This document shows, piece by piece, positions 36,510 to 44,920 of a stretch of 64,000 nt of DNA. The translations under genes and the position numbers were made by a program. Every line of letters begins with the position of its first letter. The stretch's first letter is position 1. This DNA comes from Vibrio alfacsensis (GTDB lineage Bacteria; Pseudomonadota; Gammaproteobacteria; Enterobacterales; Vibrionaceae). The notes under the pieces were generated by a model, which made no database searches, was not told the DNA's origin, and worked only from the letters and a program-made list of their open reading frames with translations. The stretch spans positions 868,001 to 932,000 of the forward strand of contig NZ_CP032094.1 in the NCBI RefSeq assembly GCF_003544875.1. The letters run 5' to 3'.

Positions 36510-38042
36510 ATGTCTCACACACACGCTCAGCCATCGGAATCGGCGGCAACCCCAAAATCATGGCAGATGCCTGATACCCTCATTTTGATTTTCATTGTTG
36601 GTATTCTTGCTGCGATTCTTACCTACTTAATCCCTGCTGGCCATTTCGATAGCCAACAAGTGACTTACATGGTCGACGGTGCAGAAAAAACACGTACTGT
36701 TATCGACCCAACGTCTTTCGCTTATGCAACCGATGAAAACGGCGAGTTGGTATACAACACGGTTAGCCTTTTCGCTTCTGGCGGTGGCATCGGTTTGATG
36801 AACTTCCCATTCGAGGGGCTTGTATCTGGCTCTAAATGGGGTAGCGCAGTTGGCGTTATTATGTTCATGCTGGTTATCGGTGGTGCATTCGGTGTGGTTA
36901 TGCGCACTGGTACTATCGACAACGGTATCCTACGTCTTATCGACAAAACTAAAGGCAACGAAGCACTATTCATTCCTGTATTGTTCCTCCTATTTTCTCT
37001 AGGTGGTGCTGTATTTGGTATGGGTGAAGAAGCGGTGGCATTCGCAATCATCATTGCTCCGCTAATGGTCCGCCTTGGTTACGATGGTATCACCACTGTG
37101 ATGGTGACGTACGTTGCAACGCAAATTGGTTTTGCGACCTCTTGGATGAACCCATTCTCTGTCGCAATTGCACAAGGTATTGCCGGTATCCCTGTTTTAT
37201 CTGGTATGACGGTTCGTATGGCTCTATGGGCTGGCTTTACTCTGATCGGTATCGCTTTCACTATGCTTTACGCTGCGCGTATCAAAGCAAACCCTGAGTT
37301 TTCTTACAGCCGCCGTACAGACAAATACTTCCGTCAACAAGAGCTAAGTAACCACGATTCTCGTTGGAACCTAGGCGACACACTTGTGATCCTAACGGTA
37401 ACCGCAACCACGATTTGGGTTGTATGGGGCGTAGTCGCAAACGCATGGTACATTCCTGAAATCGCCTCTCAGTTCTTTACGATGGGCTTTGTGGTTGCAA
37501 TCATTGGTACTATCTTCCGCCTTAACGGCATGACGTTAAACGGCGCTGCTGATGCATTTAAAGAAGGCGCGGCGATCATGCTTGCCCCTGCTCTACTTGT
37601 GGGCTGTGCAAAAGGCGTACTATTGATCCTTGGTGGTGGCACAACAGACGAAGCAAGCGTACTTAACTCGATTCTAAACAGTGCGGGTAGCGCAATCAGT
37701 GGTCTTCCTGATGTGGCAGCAGCATGGTTGATGTACGTATTCCAATCGGTATTTAACTTCTTTGTGACGTCAGGCTCAGGCCAAGCAGCACTAACCATGC
37801 CACTGCTTTCTCCTCTGGCAGACATCGCAGGTATTACTCGTCAAGTTGCGGTACTTGCATTCCAGCTTGGCGATGGTTTAACAAACATCATCGTACCGAC
37901 TTCAGCATCTCTAATGGCAACGCTAGGTGTGTGTCGTATTGACTGGGGTGACTGGGCGAAATTCTGCTGGCGCTTTATGCTATTACTCTTTACCCTATCG
38001 AGCATCGTCGTTATCGTAGCTCACATGATGGGTTTTGCGTAA
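36510..38042 (+). CDS. yfcC: YfcC-family membrane transporter
   Basis: The 510-residue protein has about twelve TM helices and family motifs: a PDTLILIFIVGILAAILTYLIPAG start, GVVMRTGTIDNGI, GMGEEAVAFAIIIAPL, and the C-terminal TSGSGQAALTMPLLSPLAD and NIIVPTSASLMATLG. This is the YfcC/DcuC-like ion transporter superfamily, and substrates are thought to be carboxylates or amino acids. Its neighbour is a succinylglutamate-desuccinylase-like deacylase, so an N-acyl amino acid uptake-and-cleavage pair is plausible but inferred. Confidence 0.88.
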   Translation: MSHTHAQPSESAATPKSWQMPDTLILIFIVGILAAILTYLIPAGHFDSQQVTYMVDGAEKTRTVIDPTSFAYATDENGELVYNTVSLFASGGGIGLMNFPFEGLVSGSKWGSAVGVIMFMLVIGGAFGVVMRTGTIDNGILRLIDKTKGNEALFIPVLFLLFSLGGAVFGMGEEAVAFAIIIAPLMVRLGYDGITTVMVTYVATQIGFATSWMNPFSVAIAQGIAGIPVLSGMTVRMALWAGFTLIGIAFTMLYAARIKANPEFSYSRRTDKYFRQQELSNHDSRWNLGDTLVILTVTATTIWVVWGVVANAWYIPEIASQFFTMGFVVAIIGTIFRLNGMTLNGAADAFKEGAAIMLAPALLVGCAKGVLLILGGGTTDEASVLNSILNSAGSAISGLPDVAAAWLMYVFQSVFNFFVTSGSGQAALTMPLLSPLADIAGITRQVAVLAFQLGDGLTNIIVPTSASLMATLGVCRIDWGDWAKFCWRFMLLLFTLSSIVVIVAHMMGFA

Positions 38043-38060
38043 ACTGAATACTATTTAGTC

Positions 38061-38087
38061 AAAAGGCGAGACGGGGTCTCGCCTTTT
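38061..38087 (+). terminator. Terminator after yfcC
   Basis: A 12-bp perfect stem AAAAGGCGAGAC / GTCTCGCCTTTT with a GGG loop is followed by more T, 20 bp after the stop. Confidence 0.93.
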
Positions 38088-38107
38088 TTATTTCAAGCCA
38101 ATTGGTA

Positions 38108-38183
38108 TATACCGAAGTAGCCACAAAATGTGCCGTTCTACGAGAATGCACCGTATTTTGTCGTTTGACGTTACTTGGGTATA
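38108..38183. repeat. Palindromic MITE-like element
   Basis: The element is bounded by TATACCGAAGTAG and its near inverse TTACTTGGGTATA. The inner arms (CACAAAATGTGCCGTTCT and AGAATGCACCGTATTTTGTC) also pair. It folds into one long imperfect hairpin in the gap between yfcC and the deacylase. I read it as a small dispersed palindromic repeat; no second copy is seen in this window. Confidence 0.6.
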
Positions 38184-38220
38184 GACATCAACATCGATGT
38201 TTTTTGGAGTATCCGCTTTA

Positions 38221-39216
38221 ATGGCAACACAATTTTTGGATGACGTAATTCAAGGTCATCAAGTCATTCAATCTCTTGATGTAACAGACTTACCTGCGGG
38301 TGAGCATAAGTTTTGGTTCCGCGTCGCGACCAATGCAATTTCTCAGTGGCAACATTTGCCTGTGTCAGTTTTCAAAGGCAACAAGCCTGGCAAGAAAATC
38401 ATGATCACAGCCGGTGTTCATGGTGACGAATACAATGGTGTTCTCGCTGCACAACAAACAGCACGTGAACTGATCGGTGCGGATTTAGCGGGTACAGTGA
38501 CCATTGTCCCGATGATCAACTTAACGGGTATGTTGAATCATAGTCGTGATTTCTTCTCTGCCGATCCTGATGCCTCTCCAGCGAACTTAAACCGTTTCTT
38601 CCCTGGTGATGCGAACGGCAACGAAGCAAACCGTTTTCTGCATGCGCTTTGGAACCATTTACTCAAGCCGAACGCAGAGCTTGCGATCGACTTACACACT
38701 CAAACGAGCGGCACCGTTTACCCACTCTACGTGTTTGCTGATTTCCGAATTGAGCAATCATTAGAAATGGCTCGCCTGATCAACCCTGACGCTATCTTGA
38801 ATGATCCAGGTGATGCAGGTGTACTTGAAACCGTATGGAACAACAGCGGCATTCCAAGCATCACCATTGAAGTGGGCATGGGTCGTTACACGGAACAAGA
38901 ACTGATTGATCGCACCGTTGTTGGTATCTTTAACGTACTAAAACGCCACGATGTCATTTCTGGGCAACCGAACGAACTTATTCCGTGCATTGAGGGCCAA
39001 GACGTTGTGAGCATCCGAGCGGAACTGGGGGGCTTTGTTCTCCCTCAGGTTAAAATGATGGATGTGGTTGAACAAGACCAATTGCTTGCTATTCAATACG
39101 ACAGCTTTGGCGATGAGACCCAACGCTACACCGCACCAACAAGTGGTACTGTATTAAGTCACAACATCGAATCGATTCGTGCGCCAGGCTCTTTAGTAGT
39201 TCGACTAATTAAATAG
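38221..39216 (+). CDS. Succinylglutamate desuccinylase/aspartoacylase family zinc deacylase
   Basis: The 331-residue zinc enzyme has the AstE/AspA metal sites TAGVHGDEYNG (His and Glu) and IDLHTQTSG (His), plus TIEVGMGRY with the catalytic Glu. It hydrolyses an N-acyl group from an amino acid. ATG 38221 gives the family start (MATQFLDDVI); an upstream ATG at 38197 adds eight residues including the likely ribosome site. It follows the YfcC transporter and may act on what that imports. Confidence 0.9.
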   Translation: MATQFLDDVIQGHQVIQSLDVTDLPAGEHKFWFRVATNAISQWQHLPVSVFKGNKPGKKIMITAGVHGDEYNGVLAAQQTARELIGADLAGTVTIVPMINLTGMLNHSRDFFSADPDASPANLNRFFPGDANGNEANRFLHALWNHLLKPNAELAIDLHTQTSGTVYPLYVFADFRIEQSLEMARLINPDAILNDPGDAGVLETVWNNSGIPSITIEVGMGRYTEQELIDRTVVGIFNVLKRHDVISGQPNELIPCIEGQDVVSIRAELGGFVLPQVKMMDVVEQDQLLAIQYDSFGDETQRYTAPTSGTVLSHNIESIRAPGSLVVRLIK

Positions 39217-39240
39217 TTATTTTTGCGGTGAATATTTTTT

Positions 39241-39263
39241 AGCCCTACCAATTTGGTTGGGCT
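39241..39263. terminator. Terminator between deacylase and MFS exporter
   Basis: AGCCCTACCA / TGGTTGGGCT forms a 10-bp stem with one mismatch, flanked by T6 on one side and T5 on the other. It is convergent and likely bidirectional. Confidence 0.8.
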
Positions 39264-39276
39264 TTTTATCTCTGGT

Positions 39277-40400
39277 TTATTTCACTTTGTGTGACATTGT
39301 CACTAAAAACACAAGCAATGCACACACCAACAGAACGATCCCAAGATTTTGTAGCATTCCTGCCAAACCTAACCCTGTGCCAATCATGAGATAATACATC
39401 AACCCTAATAGTGCCCCTGCACTACCCGCTTGTTGTTTATAGCCCACTAAGGCAGAACTCAACACGTTTGGGATTGCAATGCCAAATGCCATCACAACGA
39501 ACAACATTGGAACTAAGAACCAAATAGCTTCTTGCATCAGAAACACACCACAACTGCCGACGAATAAAAGTGCAGAAGCAAACCAAAGAAGATTTGATTG
39601 TGAGCGCCCTTTAGCAAGCAGCGCTTTATTCATCAAACTGCCGATTAATGTCCCAACACCAAATACAACGCCACTGTACCCAAATTGTTGTGAGCTAAAA
39701 CCCAACTGTTCAAACGCAAACGCCCCTAATTGGTAGTATGAGAACAGAGCAATGTTGTATAAAGCCACCAGCATCGCTGAACGCCATATTTGCCCATCTT
39801 TTACCATTCTTGCAAACAGCAAACCGATATTTAAAGGCTGCTTTTGCGTTTGTGTTTCTGGCAAATTGATTGCGTTATAACTCAGCAAGACTATTGCCAT
39901 GATACACAACGCCAAAAACACCGTTTGATAACCACCAAATGCCGTTAGTTGACCACCAAGCAACATTCCAACAACAGGGCTAACTGAAATCCCCACTCCC
40001 ATAATACTAAAGACTTTTCCTAGCTCCTCACCAGAAAAGCAATCACGCAGTATGGTTTGAGTAATCACAGAGCCAACAGCGATACCAAATGCACTCATCG
40101 CTCGAGCAAGCATAACCACCTCAAAGCGCTGCGTTTGCATCGCAATCAATGTTGATACACCGTAAACCAATAACCCTGACAGCATGGTTGGCCGTCTGCC
40201 CCACTTGTCCGCCAATATTCCCATACCACGACACCAATGGCGAACGCCGAAAAATAGATAGACAAGGTTTGTGCTGCTTGTGAATACGTCACTAAAAATG
40301 ATTGTGCGATATCACCAAGTGTTGGGCTATAGATGGTTTCTACAATTTGTGGAAACATCAGCATAACCACCATCAAACCAATAGACGGTTTCGTTTTCAT
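39277..40400 (-). pseudogene. Bcr/CflA-type MFS drug exporter, one frameshift
   Basis: The N-terminal ORF (ATG 40400) holds TM1 and TM2 and runs into YFSAFAIGVVVWEYW. The main ORF starts GILADKWGRRPTMLSGLLVYG, the MFS loop 2-3 signature. Adding one G to the G3 run at about 40225-40227 joins them as VVVWGILADKWGRR, giving 374 residues and twelve TM helices. The family exports bicyclomycin, chloramphenicol and similar drugs. It is divergent from an AraC regulator 137 bp away, which may control it. The lesion is exactly a one-base homopolymer shortening, so an assembly error is possible. Confidence 0.82.
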
Positions 40401-40537
40401 TTTTACCTCTTTACTCCACGCTCCACCGTTTAAACAAGGCTTTTGTGGATAACAAACTTAACTTGGCGAGCAGTATAGATAAGGTTATGCTTTACCTATT
40501 AACAACATTAAGACCAAAAACATCAAGATTCGGACAA

Positions 40538-41317
40538 ATGGCCATTATTGACGACAATACTCAGTTCAACGCGGATACGTTGGTGGCAAACGTGGTTGGC
40601 ATTGCCGCCGATGTTGGTAAGCACGACTCAGGCATGCATGACCACAAAAAAGGACAGCTACTCTATGCACCTCAAGGATGCATGACGCTTGCGCTTGAGA
40701 ATTCAATTTCTATTTTGCCGCCGACTAAAGCGGTGTGGATTCCGCCTCATACTTTTCATAGAGCTATCATGACGAATGTAGTCGCGTATCGTTCGATCTA
40801 TTTCAATTGTTCTGAGTATCCGTGCCCTACTGAGTTTGTAACGATTGAAGTGAACGATCTGCTTAAAGCGCTTATAGATAAAATGGCATTGTGGGATTGG
40901 GATATTGAAGCAACAAAAACGCAGGCAACAACCGCACTTTTTTGGGAGGAGTTCCAGCAAGCTAAGCAATTTGAGTTTAACTTACCATTGCCCTCAGACA
41001 GACGCTTATCTTCATTTCGCAAGTCGGTCATGAAAGATGAGTTTATCGCACCAGAATTAATCCAGTTGTCACTCACGATTGGAGCAAGCAGCAAAACTAT
41101 TACCCGGTTATTTAAAACAGAAACCGGCATGTCCTATCAGGATTGGCGCCAGCAATGGCGTTTATTCAAAGCGATAGAACTGTTGTGTGAAGAACGACAA
41201 GTCAGTGATGTGGCCCATTGTTTGATGTTTTCATCCGACAGCGCATTCATTGCGTTCTTTAAAAAACAAACTGGACAAACACCACTGAGTTTTATGAAAC
41301 ATCGAACCTTATTATAA
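40538..41317 (+). CDS. AraC-family regulator with cupin sensor domain
   Basis: The protein of about 259 residues has an N-terminal cupin with DSGMHDHKKGQLLYAPQGCM and WIPPHTFHRAIM. The C-terminal AraC helix-turn-helix region contains TIGASSKTITRLFKTETG and VSDVAHCLMFSSDSAFIAFFKKQ. ATG 40538 is the best family start; upstream in-frame starts reach 40445. It is divergent from the Bcr/CflA-type exporter, a common pairing in which the regulator controls export genes. Confidence 0.87.
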   Translation: MAIIDDNTQFNADTLVANVVGIAADVGKHDSGMHDHKKGQLLYAPQGCMTLALENSISILPPTKAVWIPPHTFHRAIMTNVVAYRSIYFNCSEYPCPTEFVTIEVNDLLKALIDKMALWDWDIEATKTQATTALFWEEFQQAKQFEFNLPLPSDRRLSSFRKSVMKDEFIAPELIQLSLTIGASSKTITRLFKTETGMSYQDWRQQWRLFKAIELLCEERQVSDVAHCLMFSSDSAFIAFFKKQTGQTPLSFMKHRTLL

Positions 41318-41447
41318 AATTCTGTCTTAACGTTAGTGACTAAGATTTCAATTCAAAGCACTTACTGCCTAACTCGTTTCTGCCCCAAAACGTGTTTAGG
41401 CGCACTTCCTTAACGATAAGGTTGACTGATGAGCTTAGTTGTCTTGG

Positions 41448-41476
41448 CAATTGTGCAACAAGCTGTTGCACAATTG
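41448..41476. repeat. Perfect 13-bp inverted repeat
   Basis: CAATTGTGCAACA and TGTTGCACAATTG flank a 3-nt loop in the gap between the AraC gene and a convergent gene. There is no T-run, so it may be a stabilising hairpin or a protein-binding site rather than a terminator. Confidence 0.75.
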
Positions 41477-41585
41477 TATTCTCTGTCGTTCATCAAAACG
41501 CCATTTTCTGCTCATGTATAAAAGGGTAAATAAGACTTATCCCTACAGTGAGTCACGTCGAATTACGGTGAAAGGACCACTTCCT

Positions 41586-42350
41586 CTACTTATTTCTACA
41601 AAGCCAAATAACGATGATAGGCCCTATTACAGGGATCTGTTCAATAACCTTTTTTAGTGACTCACAAATTTTGCTTTCAGTTGAAGGCGGTTCATTACGA
41701 TAATCTACCTCTCTAGCTTGATATTTTAAATCACCCATGAGGGCCATATTTTGGTCAAAAACCCATTTACGTATCCCTTGTTCATCTAAGAAAGGAAGTA
41801 ACTTCTCACACACAAATAACTCAACATTATCAGGGCTCCAACGCAAATCTTCTAGCACATTATAAAGTTGGCTCAGTAATTTTTTAGAATCTTCGCGTTC
41901 AAAGATAGCTGACCTTTCTTCTGGCGACAAAGCAATTAGCTCCCATCCCCAAAGGAGGTTATAATAAAACGTAAAACCCAGCCGAAACCATAAATTTTGT
42001 TCTTCTAATCTATTTTCTACTAATCGTTTTGATATTCTGTTTAGGAAGTCAAAATCAAGACTAGGTTTAGGGTTCATTACTTCCAATTTATCAACATATG
42101 TTAGCACTGTGTTGACGTACTGCTCGTATTTTTCGGAGTTAACACGCTGCGAATCATAGATATATGTTAGGCCTTCCTTATGAAAATCTTCAAATTCTTC
42201 GGGAACCCCATTGCTATCATTTAGTAAATCAAGTGGTTTATCACGAAAATAACTAGCGTAACCAAGGCAAAACCCTGCGATTAAGCTCTCTTCACAGTTG
42301 ACAGCGGGACGTACAATACCAACGTTGCTTAAAAATTTAGCTATAGCCAT
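41586..42350 (-). CDS. Hypothetical protein with C-terminal hydrophobic segment
   Basis: This intact 254-residue protein of unknown family is acidic and helical, with many Trp, Tyr and Phe (NLWFRLGFTFYYNLLWGWELI at about 145-165). It ends in a hydrophobic stretch VIEQIPVIGPIIVIWLC followed by a short basic tail (RNK), which could be a tail anchor or amphipathic membrane helix. It has no signal peptide. It starts the accessory region on the left, is alone on its strand, and is far from any recognised partner. I do not assign a function. Confidence 0.7.
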   Translation of the reverse strand: MAIAKFLSNVGIVRPAVNCEESLIAGFCLGYASYFRDKPLDLLNDSNGVPEEFEDFHKEGLTYIYDSQRVNSEKYEQYVNTVLTYVDKLEVMNPKPSLDFDFLNRISKRLVENRLEEQNLWFRLGFTFYYNLLWGWELIALSPEERSAIFEREDSKKLLSQLYNVLEDLRWSPDNVELFVCEKLLPFLDEQGIRKWVFDQNMALMGDLKYQAREVDYRNEPPSTESKICESLKKVIEQIPVIGPIIVIWLCRNK

Positions 42351-42672
42351 CCTTGTTAATCCTCAACATTGCTAATATTTATCAATAGTCCATTGGTGTA
42401 ATATCGTCAATGCATTGGCTGAATGAATTTGGCCACTACATTAGAGGTTTTGCAATACCTCGGCTAATCTATTAATTGCTAATTTAGCGAAACCTGTAGC
42501 TCATTTATGTCCAAAAATTTTCTGAACTCCCTCAGTAATGACATGACAGGTGCTAGCTCTGTGCAATTTCATGACACATATGGCAATAATGCTTTGCCGA
42601 TTTAGCGTATTGTCACTTATTTGTGTAGTAATTAGTATAAAGGTGTTCAGTAAACACACTAAGGAAACCATC
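42351..42672. other. Intergenic region with the left copy of a 74-bp repeat
   Basis: This 322-bp gap has no supported gene. It contains the left copy (42444-42517) of a divergent direct repeat whose other copy lies at 57086-57159. Confidence 0.6.
42444..42517. repeat. 74-bp divergent direct repeat, left copy
   Basis: The copy shares with 57086-57159 the blocks TTTGC, TACCTC, TAATC, TGCTAATTTAG and TGTCCAAAA in the same order, orientation and spacing. I count about three quarters identity by eye. The pair flanks the accessory segment. Confidence 0.65.
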
Positions 42673-43344
42673 ATGAAGAAAGTACTCATTATTGTGACTA
42701 ACCATGCGACGCTTGGTGAAACTGACCAAGCAAACGGAACTTATGCACCAGAACTAACACATACGCTTAGCGAGTTGCTTAGTGCAGGCTTTGATTACGA
42801 CATTGCTTCGATCAAAGGTGGTCAAGCTCCACTATATGGAACCGAAATCGAGGGTGATGCAGTTAATGCGAAGATTTTAGCTGATGATGATTTCCAAAAC
42901 CGTATCAATAACACGATTCCCGTGCAACAAATCAACGGTGGCACCTATAGCGCAATTTTCTATCCAGGTGGCTTTGGTCTTCTTTCCGACCTGGCGAGCA
43001 ACGAAGATTTCGCGAAAATCTCAGCAAAACATTATGAAGATGGCGGTATTGTAGCAGCCGTGTGCCATGGTCCCGCCGCTCTTCTACCTATCATACTAAG
43101 CAATGGCGACAAGTTGCTTGCGTCTAAGTCAGTGACAGGTTTCACTCGTGAAGAAGAGATCGATTTTGGTACCATTAATGACATCCCTTTCCTATTGGAA
43201 GAGTCTCTGGCACGTGGCGCAGCTCGTTATTCTAAAGTTCAACCTTGGCAAGAGCTTGTGATTGTGGATGGTCGTGTTATCACAGGGCAGAATCCAACAA
43301 GTGCTCATGGTGTCGGTAAAGCCATCGTGGAACTACTGGCTTAA
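42673..43344 (+). CDS. DJ-1/PfpI family protein (type 1 glutamine amidotransferase-like)
   Basis: The 223-residue protein has the DJ-1 superfamily nucleophile elbow AAVCHGPAALLP, with GGTYSAIFYPGGFGLLSDL before it and RVITGQNPTSAHG near the end. The length and the long insert (PLYGTEIEGDAVNAK) fit the Hsp31/GATase1-like branch, which contains glyoxalase- or chaperone-type enzymes. AAGGAAAC lies just upstream of ATG 42673. It is a single gene and shows no frameshift. Confidence 0.9.
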   Translation: MKKVLIIVTNHATLGETDQANGTYAPELTHTLSELLSAGFDYDIASIKGGQAPLYGTEIEGDAVNAKILADDDFQNRINNTIPVQQINGGTYSAIFYPGGFGLLSDLASNEDFAKISAKHYEDGGIVAAVCHGPAALLPIILSNGDKLLASKSVTGFTREEEIDFGTINDIPFLLEESLARGAARYSKVQPWQELVIVDGRVITGQNPTSAHGVGKAIVELLA

Positions 43345-43446
43345 GCGGTAATTAGGGCTCAAACCGTACCTCACCGCGGAAGCAAGTACGATAAGCATTT
43401 CCCTCCCATCTTCTCTGTTGACATTTTTCGGCTCAGAAGTGTCGCC

Positions 43447-43477
43447 ATTCGAGTTAGCTATCCGAGCTAACTCGAAT
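43447..43477. repeat. Perfect 13-bp inverted repeat
   Basis: ATTCGAGTTAGCT and AGCTAACTCGAAT flank a 5-nt loop. No T-run follows, so it may be a hairpin or binding site, not a terminator. Confidence 0.75.
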
Positions 43478-43521
43478 TGTCTAGATGTGGCGGAGTATTA
43501 AACACGAAAATGTCCAACTTC

Positions 43522-43562
43522 GTTTCAGCCTGATCTGTGTTTCAGCCTGATCTGGCTGAAAC
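43522..43562. repeat. 17-bp tandem duplication ending in an inverted repeat
   Basis: GTTTCAGCCTGATCTG occurs at 43522-43537 and 43539-43554, followed at once by GCTGAAAC, the reverse complement of its first eight bases. Confidence 0.85.
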
Positions 43563-43765
43563 ATTTTTGCCCCGAAATGAGTTACGAGCGTTCCGCTATG
43601 TGCTTCTCGAAAGCATATTTTGAGTTACTTTTCCTCATGTTGAGAATTCTAACTCTGAGGCTAAATTCACTATGCCGTAACATACATGATAACCCCGTAG
43701 CGATAAACGTTTATGCAATGACGTAATTGATAATATAATCCTGCTCCTCAACTTTGGAGTCTTAA

Positions 43766-44920
43766 ATGAACGTTATTATCAAACGTCTTGAGCTTATCAA
43801 GAACTGCATTGCTCTCCAAGAGCATCAATTGGTATCAGTACAAGCTGAGTTGCTAAAAGATACCGAAAACCAAGGTCTAAGTAACATCTTGGAATTGATC
43901 GAGTGCTCTTTCTATTCAGATGCTTCCAAGGCAATTGATGAATTCATTAAGAGCCACACTGGCTTGGTTATCTTCGAAGACCAAGAGATTCAAACTCTTA
44001 AATCCGAGATTAACCTACTTGGTAGCCGCATCAGTGTCCTTACTGCTGATAAAGAGGAAATGGTGGGGCTTATTGAAGACTTCAACCGTGAGTACCACTT
44101 ACAAGTAGGTGGCATCATGGCTGAGATTCTTCTCTTTAAACGCCGCATCTACCGAAAGAAGTACGAGGCAGAACGTCAAGCATACGAAGAATCCCACCAG
44201 TCCTTCAACAGGAAACGCTCTAAGTTACAGGAGCTACAAAACGAACTAACGGAGCTCAATACTCGACTAGATGGATGTGAACTGTTCTCCGAGGAGTACG
44301 ACGAGATCTCTGATCGTATCTTTGATGTTGAAGAAGAGATTAAGCAGCTTCGTGGTGAAATACGCGAAGAGTACGAAAATCTCAAGAGCAAGAAAGAGGA
44401 CATCGAAGGCGGTTCTGAGAAAGACTATAAAGAAGCCTCGGAAGATCATGAAAGCTTCTCGGAGGAGCACGAAGAAGAGATTAAGAAAGATGTAAACAAT
44501 CTCTCACCTGAGGAACAAAGGGAGCTTAAAGCGCTTTATCGTAAGGCTAGTAAGCTTTGTCATCCTGACCGTGTTGGTGAAGAGCAGAAAGAGAAAGCAA
44601 CTGAGCTCATGAGCGATGTTAACCGTGCTTACAAAGCTAAGAACCTAAAAGGTCTCCGCGAACTGGTATCAATGTTAGAAGGTGGTATGCATTGGAGTAG
44701 TGCTTCCGACTCATCGAATGAAAAAGAGTGGTTGCAAAACAAAGTTCAAGAACTTCGCCAGAAAGCGAAAGACTTGGAAGATGAGATCGTAAGTATCCGC
44801 GAATCTGAATCATGGCAGGATATCATCGAGATTGACGATTGGATGGACTACTTCCGCGACACCAAAGAAGCCCTAGCAGAAATTTTAGAAGATACAAAAG
44901 AAGAATATGAGCAAGCATGA
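43766..44920 (+). CDS. Coiled-coil protein with J-domain
   Basis: The intact 384-residue protein is mostly charged and helical. Long coiled-coil regions cover about 60-240 and 320-384 (for example SKLQELQNELTELNTRLDG). A J-domain lies at about 248-305, with the essential HPD motif in YRKASKLCHPDRVGE and the closing ELMSDVNRAYKAKNLKGLREL. J-domains stimulate Hsp70 ATPases, so the protein probably recruits DnaK to a target held by its coiled coil. It has no signal peptide or TM segment. Its end overlaps the next gene by 14 bp, so the two are translationally coupled. Confidence 0.85.
   Translation: MNVIIKRLELIKNCIALQEHQLVSVQAELLKDTENQGLSNILELIECSFYSDASKAIDEFIKSHTGLVIFEDQEIQTLKSEINLLGSRISVLTADKEEMVGLIEDFNREYHLQVGGIMAEILLFKRRIYRKKYEAERQAYEESHQSFNRKRSKLQELQNELTELNTRLDGCELFSEEYDEISDRIFDVEEEIKQLRGEIREEYENLKSKKEDIEGGSEKDYKEASEDHESFSEEHEEEIKKDVNNLSPEEQRELKALYRKASKLCHPDRVGEEQKEKATELMSDVNRAYKAKNLKGLRELVSMLEGGMHWSSASDSSNEKEWLQNKVQELRQKAKDLEDEIVSIRESESWQDIIEIDDWMDYFRDTKEALAEILEDTKEEYEQA

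Larger units (their letters stand above)
43345..43765. other. Intergenic region upstream of the J-domain gene
   Basis: This 421-bp gap has no supported gene but carries a 13-bp inverted repeat and a 17-bp tandem duplication. Confidence 0.55.

Noticed and set aside
41439..41657. Short plus-strand frame over the end of the 41586-42350 gene
   Set aside because: It includes the inverted repeat and runs antisense into a supported gene, with no ribosome site.
43766..44920. Toxin-antitoxin or known defence system for the J-domain pair
   Set aside because: Neither gene has toxin, nuclease, NTPase or other motifs of a named system. It is kept as an unknown pair.
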